Shown here in pieces: positions 62,015 through 64,000 of a stretch of DNA of 64,000 bases. Source of the DNA: Kerstersia similis (GTDB taxonomy: Bacteria; Pseudomonadota; Gammaproteobacteria; Burkholderiales; Burkholderiaceae_B); contig NZ_CBCSIQ010000020.1 in NCBI RefSeq assembly GCF_965139615.1, forward strand, positions 7,144-71,143, written 5' to 3'. Under the pieces are notes generated by a model. That model worked only from the letters and a program-made list of their open reading frames with translations, ran no database searches and was not told the DNA's origin. A program made the position numbers and the translations under genes. Position 1 is the first letter of the stretch, and each line of letters opens with the position of its first letter.

Positions 62015-62073
62015 ATCCGTGCCCCGCTCTTGCTCCGCGCAGGCACCCATAGAACACGCATCAAGGACTCAAC

Positions 62074-63495
62074 ATGGCAACCTCTTCCGTCACTTCCAAT
62101 CTTGGCGTCGGCTCCGGCCTGCCATTGACCACATTGCTGGAAGACCTGCGCAAGGCAGAAAACAAATCGCTGGAACGCATTCAGATCCAGCAACAGACCC
62201 AGGAAGCCCGGCTCTCTGCCTACAGCCAGCTGAAAGGCGCGGTCGAGACCCTGCGCAGCAGCGCCAAAACCCTGGCTTCCGACAATCTTTTCAACGCCAC
62301 CAAGGCCACCAGCAGCAGCGAAGCCTTCAGCGCCAGCAGCACCAACAAGGCCATCGCCGGGAACTACAGCGTGTCCGTCGCTGCGCTGGCGCAGGCCCAA
62401 ACGCTCTATACCGGCACGGCCTTCGCGGCCCGGGACGCCGCCCTGGATAGCGGCGGGAAAGTCACGTTTTCCTTCGCAGGCAAAGCGGACACCACACTGC
62501 AACTGGAAGGCGAAGTCACGCCCGAAAAGCTGGTGCAAGCCATCAACGCCGACGACAAGCTGGGCGTCAAGGCCAGCCTGCTCAACGACGGCAACGGTTT
62601 TCGCCTGTTGCTGACCAGCAGCGAGACCGGCACCCAGGCTGCGGTCAACAGCATCCAAGTGGATGGCAACGCGGCACTGGCCCAGGTCATCGGCTATAAC
62701 GACGGCACGACGCCAGACCCTGCCACGCAGGTACAGATCGGCACGGTAGCGGCCGATGCCAGGCTGAACATCAACGGCATCGCCATCACCAGCCAGAGCA
62801 ATACCGTTGAAAACGTGATCGACGGCGTTACCCTGAACCTGAAAAACACCACCGGCACGGCGGATGCGCCCGCCCCGGCCAGCCTGAGCGTCACGCGCGA
62901 CAATACGGTTGCCGCCGCCGCGGTGCAGAATTTCGTCAATAGCTACAACAACCTGCAAAAAACCATTGTCAACCTGACGGCCTTTGATGTCGAAGCGGAA
63001 ACCGAAAGCGTCCTGACCGGCGACTTCACGACCCGCCAGATCCAGTCCAGCCTGCGCCAGCCTCTCAATACCATCGGCCCAGGTACGGATATCCGCTCGC
63101 TCAGCCAGATAGGGGTCACGACGGATCCGGTCAGCGGGGAGCTGAAGCTGGACACCGAAAAGCTGAACAAGGCGCTGAGCAAAAACGGCGCCGACGTTGC
63201 CAGCCTGTTCCAGGGTGAAAATGGCATTGCGGCCAAAACAGAAAGCGCTGCCAAACTGCTGCTGGACGACAGCGCGGCCGGCAGCAGCCTGTTCAAGAAC
63301 CTGGAAGAAGGCATCAACCGCAATATCAAAAGCCTGAAAAAGCAGTATGAGGCGGCGAGCAAACGCCTGGAAGACCAGATGGCCGTCTATACCGCACAGT
63401 TCAAGGCACTGGATACCGCCGTGACGCAAATGAGCTCCGTCAGCACCTATCTGACGGAACAATTGGCACAACTGAGCAAGAACACGAAATCGTAA
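62074..63495 (+). CDS. fliD: Flagellar filament-capping protein FliD
   Basis: The 473-residue cap protein has the conserved N-terminal part (NLGVGSGLPLTTLLEDLRKA, TQEARLSAYSQLKGAVETLR). Its C-terminal coiled coil contains RLEDQMAVYTAQFKALDTAV then MSSVSTYLTEQLAQL. It caps the filament and inserts flagellin. Confidence 0.96.
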   Translation: MATSSVTSNLGVGSGLPLTTLLEDLRKAENKSLERIQIQQQTQEARLSAYSQLKGAVETLRSSAKTLASDNLFNATKATSSSEAFSASSTNKAIAGNYSVSVAALAQAQTLYTGTAFAARDAALDSGGKVTFSFAGKADTTLQLEGEVTPEKLVQAINADDKLGVKASLLNDGNGFRLLLTSSETGTQAAVNSIQVDGNAALAQVIGYNDGTTPDPATQVQIGTVAADARLNINGIAITSQSNTVENVIDGVTLNLKNTTGTADAPAPASLSVTRDNTVAAAAVQNFVNSYNNLQKTIVNLTAFDVEAETESVLTGDFTTRQIQSSLRQPLNTIGPGTDIRSLSQIGVTTDPVSGELKLDTEKLNKALSKNGADVASLFQGENGIAAKTESAAKLLLDDSAAGSSLFKNLEEGINRNIKSLKKQYEAASKRLEDQMAVYTAQFKALDTAVTQMSSVSTYLTEQLAQLSKNTKS

Positions 63496-63516
63496 GCAGG
63501 ACAGACAGGCAACCTT

Positions 63517-63969
63517 ATGAACGCTTTCACTCCTACCCCGAGCCGCCGTCCAGGACAGGGCGCACGCGCCTACGCCCGCGTCGGCCTGGAAACCCAGGTC
63601 GGCAGCGCATCACCCCAGCGCCTGATCACCCTGCTGTTCGATGGCGCGCTGGCCGCCATTGCCAAAGCCAGGCATCAGCTGGAAACCCGCGACATCGCCG
63701 GGCGCGGGCAGTCAATCTCCAAAGCCGTGGATATCGTCCAGAACGGCCTGATGAGCAGCCTGAACCGGGAAGCCGGCGGCGAACTGGCCGACAACCTGCA
63801 TGAGCTGTATGACTACATCATCCGGCAACTGCTGCTGGGCAACCTGCAAGCCGATGATGCCGCCCTGCAGCGTTGCGCCACCTTGCTGGGCCAGATCGCG
63901 GACGCCTGGCGCAGCAGCGTCGATACCCCGGCAAGCCCCGCGCCAGCGCAAGCCTTTGCCGGTGCCTGA
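63517..63969 (+). CDS. fliS: Flagellin export chaperone FliS
   Basis: The 150-residue helical protein has YARVGLETQVGSASPQRLIT and LLFDGALAAIAKARHQLE, plus HELYDYIIRQLLLGNLQADD, all typical of FliS. It binds the flagellin C-terminus. It starts 21 bases after fliD with AGGCAAC upstream. Confidence 0.96.
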   Translation: MNAFTPTPSRRPGQGARAYARVGLETQVGSASPQRLITLLFDGALAAIAKARHQLETRDIAGRGQSISKAVDIVQNGLMSSLNREAGGELADNLHELYDYIIRQLLLGNLQADDAALQRCATLLGQIADAWRSSVDTPASPAPAQAFAGA

Positions 63970-63973
63970 GCGC

Positions 63974-64000
63974 ATGCCTGCCATCCCCGCCCCCCATGCC
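63974..64000 (+). CDS. Start of the next gene, probably fliT (cut by window edge)
   Basis: An ATG four bases after the fliS stop opens a frame (MPAIPAPHA) that runs off the window. Position in the flaG-fliD-fliS operon suggests the FliD chaperone FliT, but nine codons do not show the family. Confidence 0.4.

Noticed and set aside
61546..63471. Long antisense open frame opposite flaG-fliD
   Set aside because: flaG and fliD are well supported on the plus strand. This frame spans both plus their gap and has no family character.
1..64000. CRISPR arrays, tRNA/rRNA genes, insertion sequences, integrases or attachment sites
   Set aside because: None was seen on reading. The only repeats found are the 26-bp pair and the intergenic repeat near 27.2 kb.

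Overview
The window is about 64 kb of G+C-rich DNA with dense, tightly overlapping operons. It looks like a betaproteobacterium, most likely of the Alcaligenaceae (Bordetella/Achromobacter/Kerstersia type). The gene order flhDC-motAB-cheAW-mcp-cheRDBYZ-flhBAF, with flgB-L and a fliE/fliF-R block, matches what I know of that family. Assignment below the family is not supported from the sequence alone.

Positions 1-13824 are an iron/siderophore acquisition region. The left edge carries the start of a secreted or outer-membrane protein behind a Fur-like box. Next comes an AraC regulator (araC-1), flanked on both sides by a near-identical 26-bp element in inverted orientation. Divergent from araC-1 is a three-gene operon: an RhtX/FptX-type MFS permease and two fused ABC half-transporters of the YbtP/YbtQ type. 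It runs tail-to-tail, with an 11-bp overlap, into a five-gene operon on the other strand: TonB-dependent receptor, O-methyltransferase-like enzyme, second RhtX-type permease, a 155-residue unknown protein and a CynX/NimT-like MFS protein. A second AraC regulator (araC-2) is divergent from the receptor. No siderophore synthesis genes (NRPS or NIS) are present. The region therefore reads as an uptake and handling system for a foreign siderophore or metallophore, with an unexplained methyltransferase inside it.

Positions 13847-26939 hold fliA and fliE on the minus strand and the fliF-G-H-I-J-K-L-M-N-O-P-Q-R run on the plus strand (basal-body ring, export ATPase, switch, hook-length control, export gate). 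A 0.5-kb intergenic stretch with palindromes and a duplicated ~104-bp repeat follows.

Positions 27453-41609 are read leftward: flgB-C-D-E-F-G-H-I-J, then a sigma-28 promoter, flgK-flgL, and two chemoreceptors (one Aer-like). Positions 42018-43767 hold flgA, flgM and flgN on the plus strand. Positions 43865-61043 are read leftward from the flhDC master regulator through motAB, the chemotaxis operon, and flhB-flhA-flhF. FlhF is very long (967 residues), and there is no flhG/fleN partner beside it.

The right end holds an AT-rich divergent control region with a strong sigma-70-type promoter for flhDC and a sigma-28 promoter for flaG-fliD-fliS-(fliT). The flagellar set looks complete for a FlhDC (class I), basal body (class II), FliA/FlgM (class III) cascade. 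The exception is flagellin (fliC), which is not in the window. Three matching sigma-28 promoters, TAAA(C/T)TT(T/C)-N11-GCCGTTA(A/T), were found by reading: before flgM, before flgKL and before flaG.
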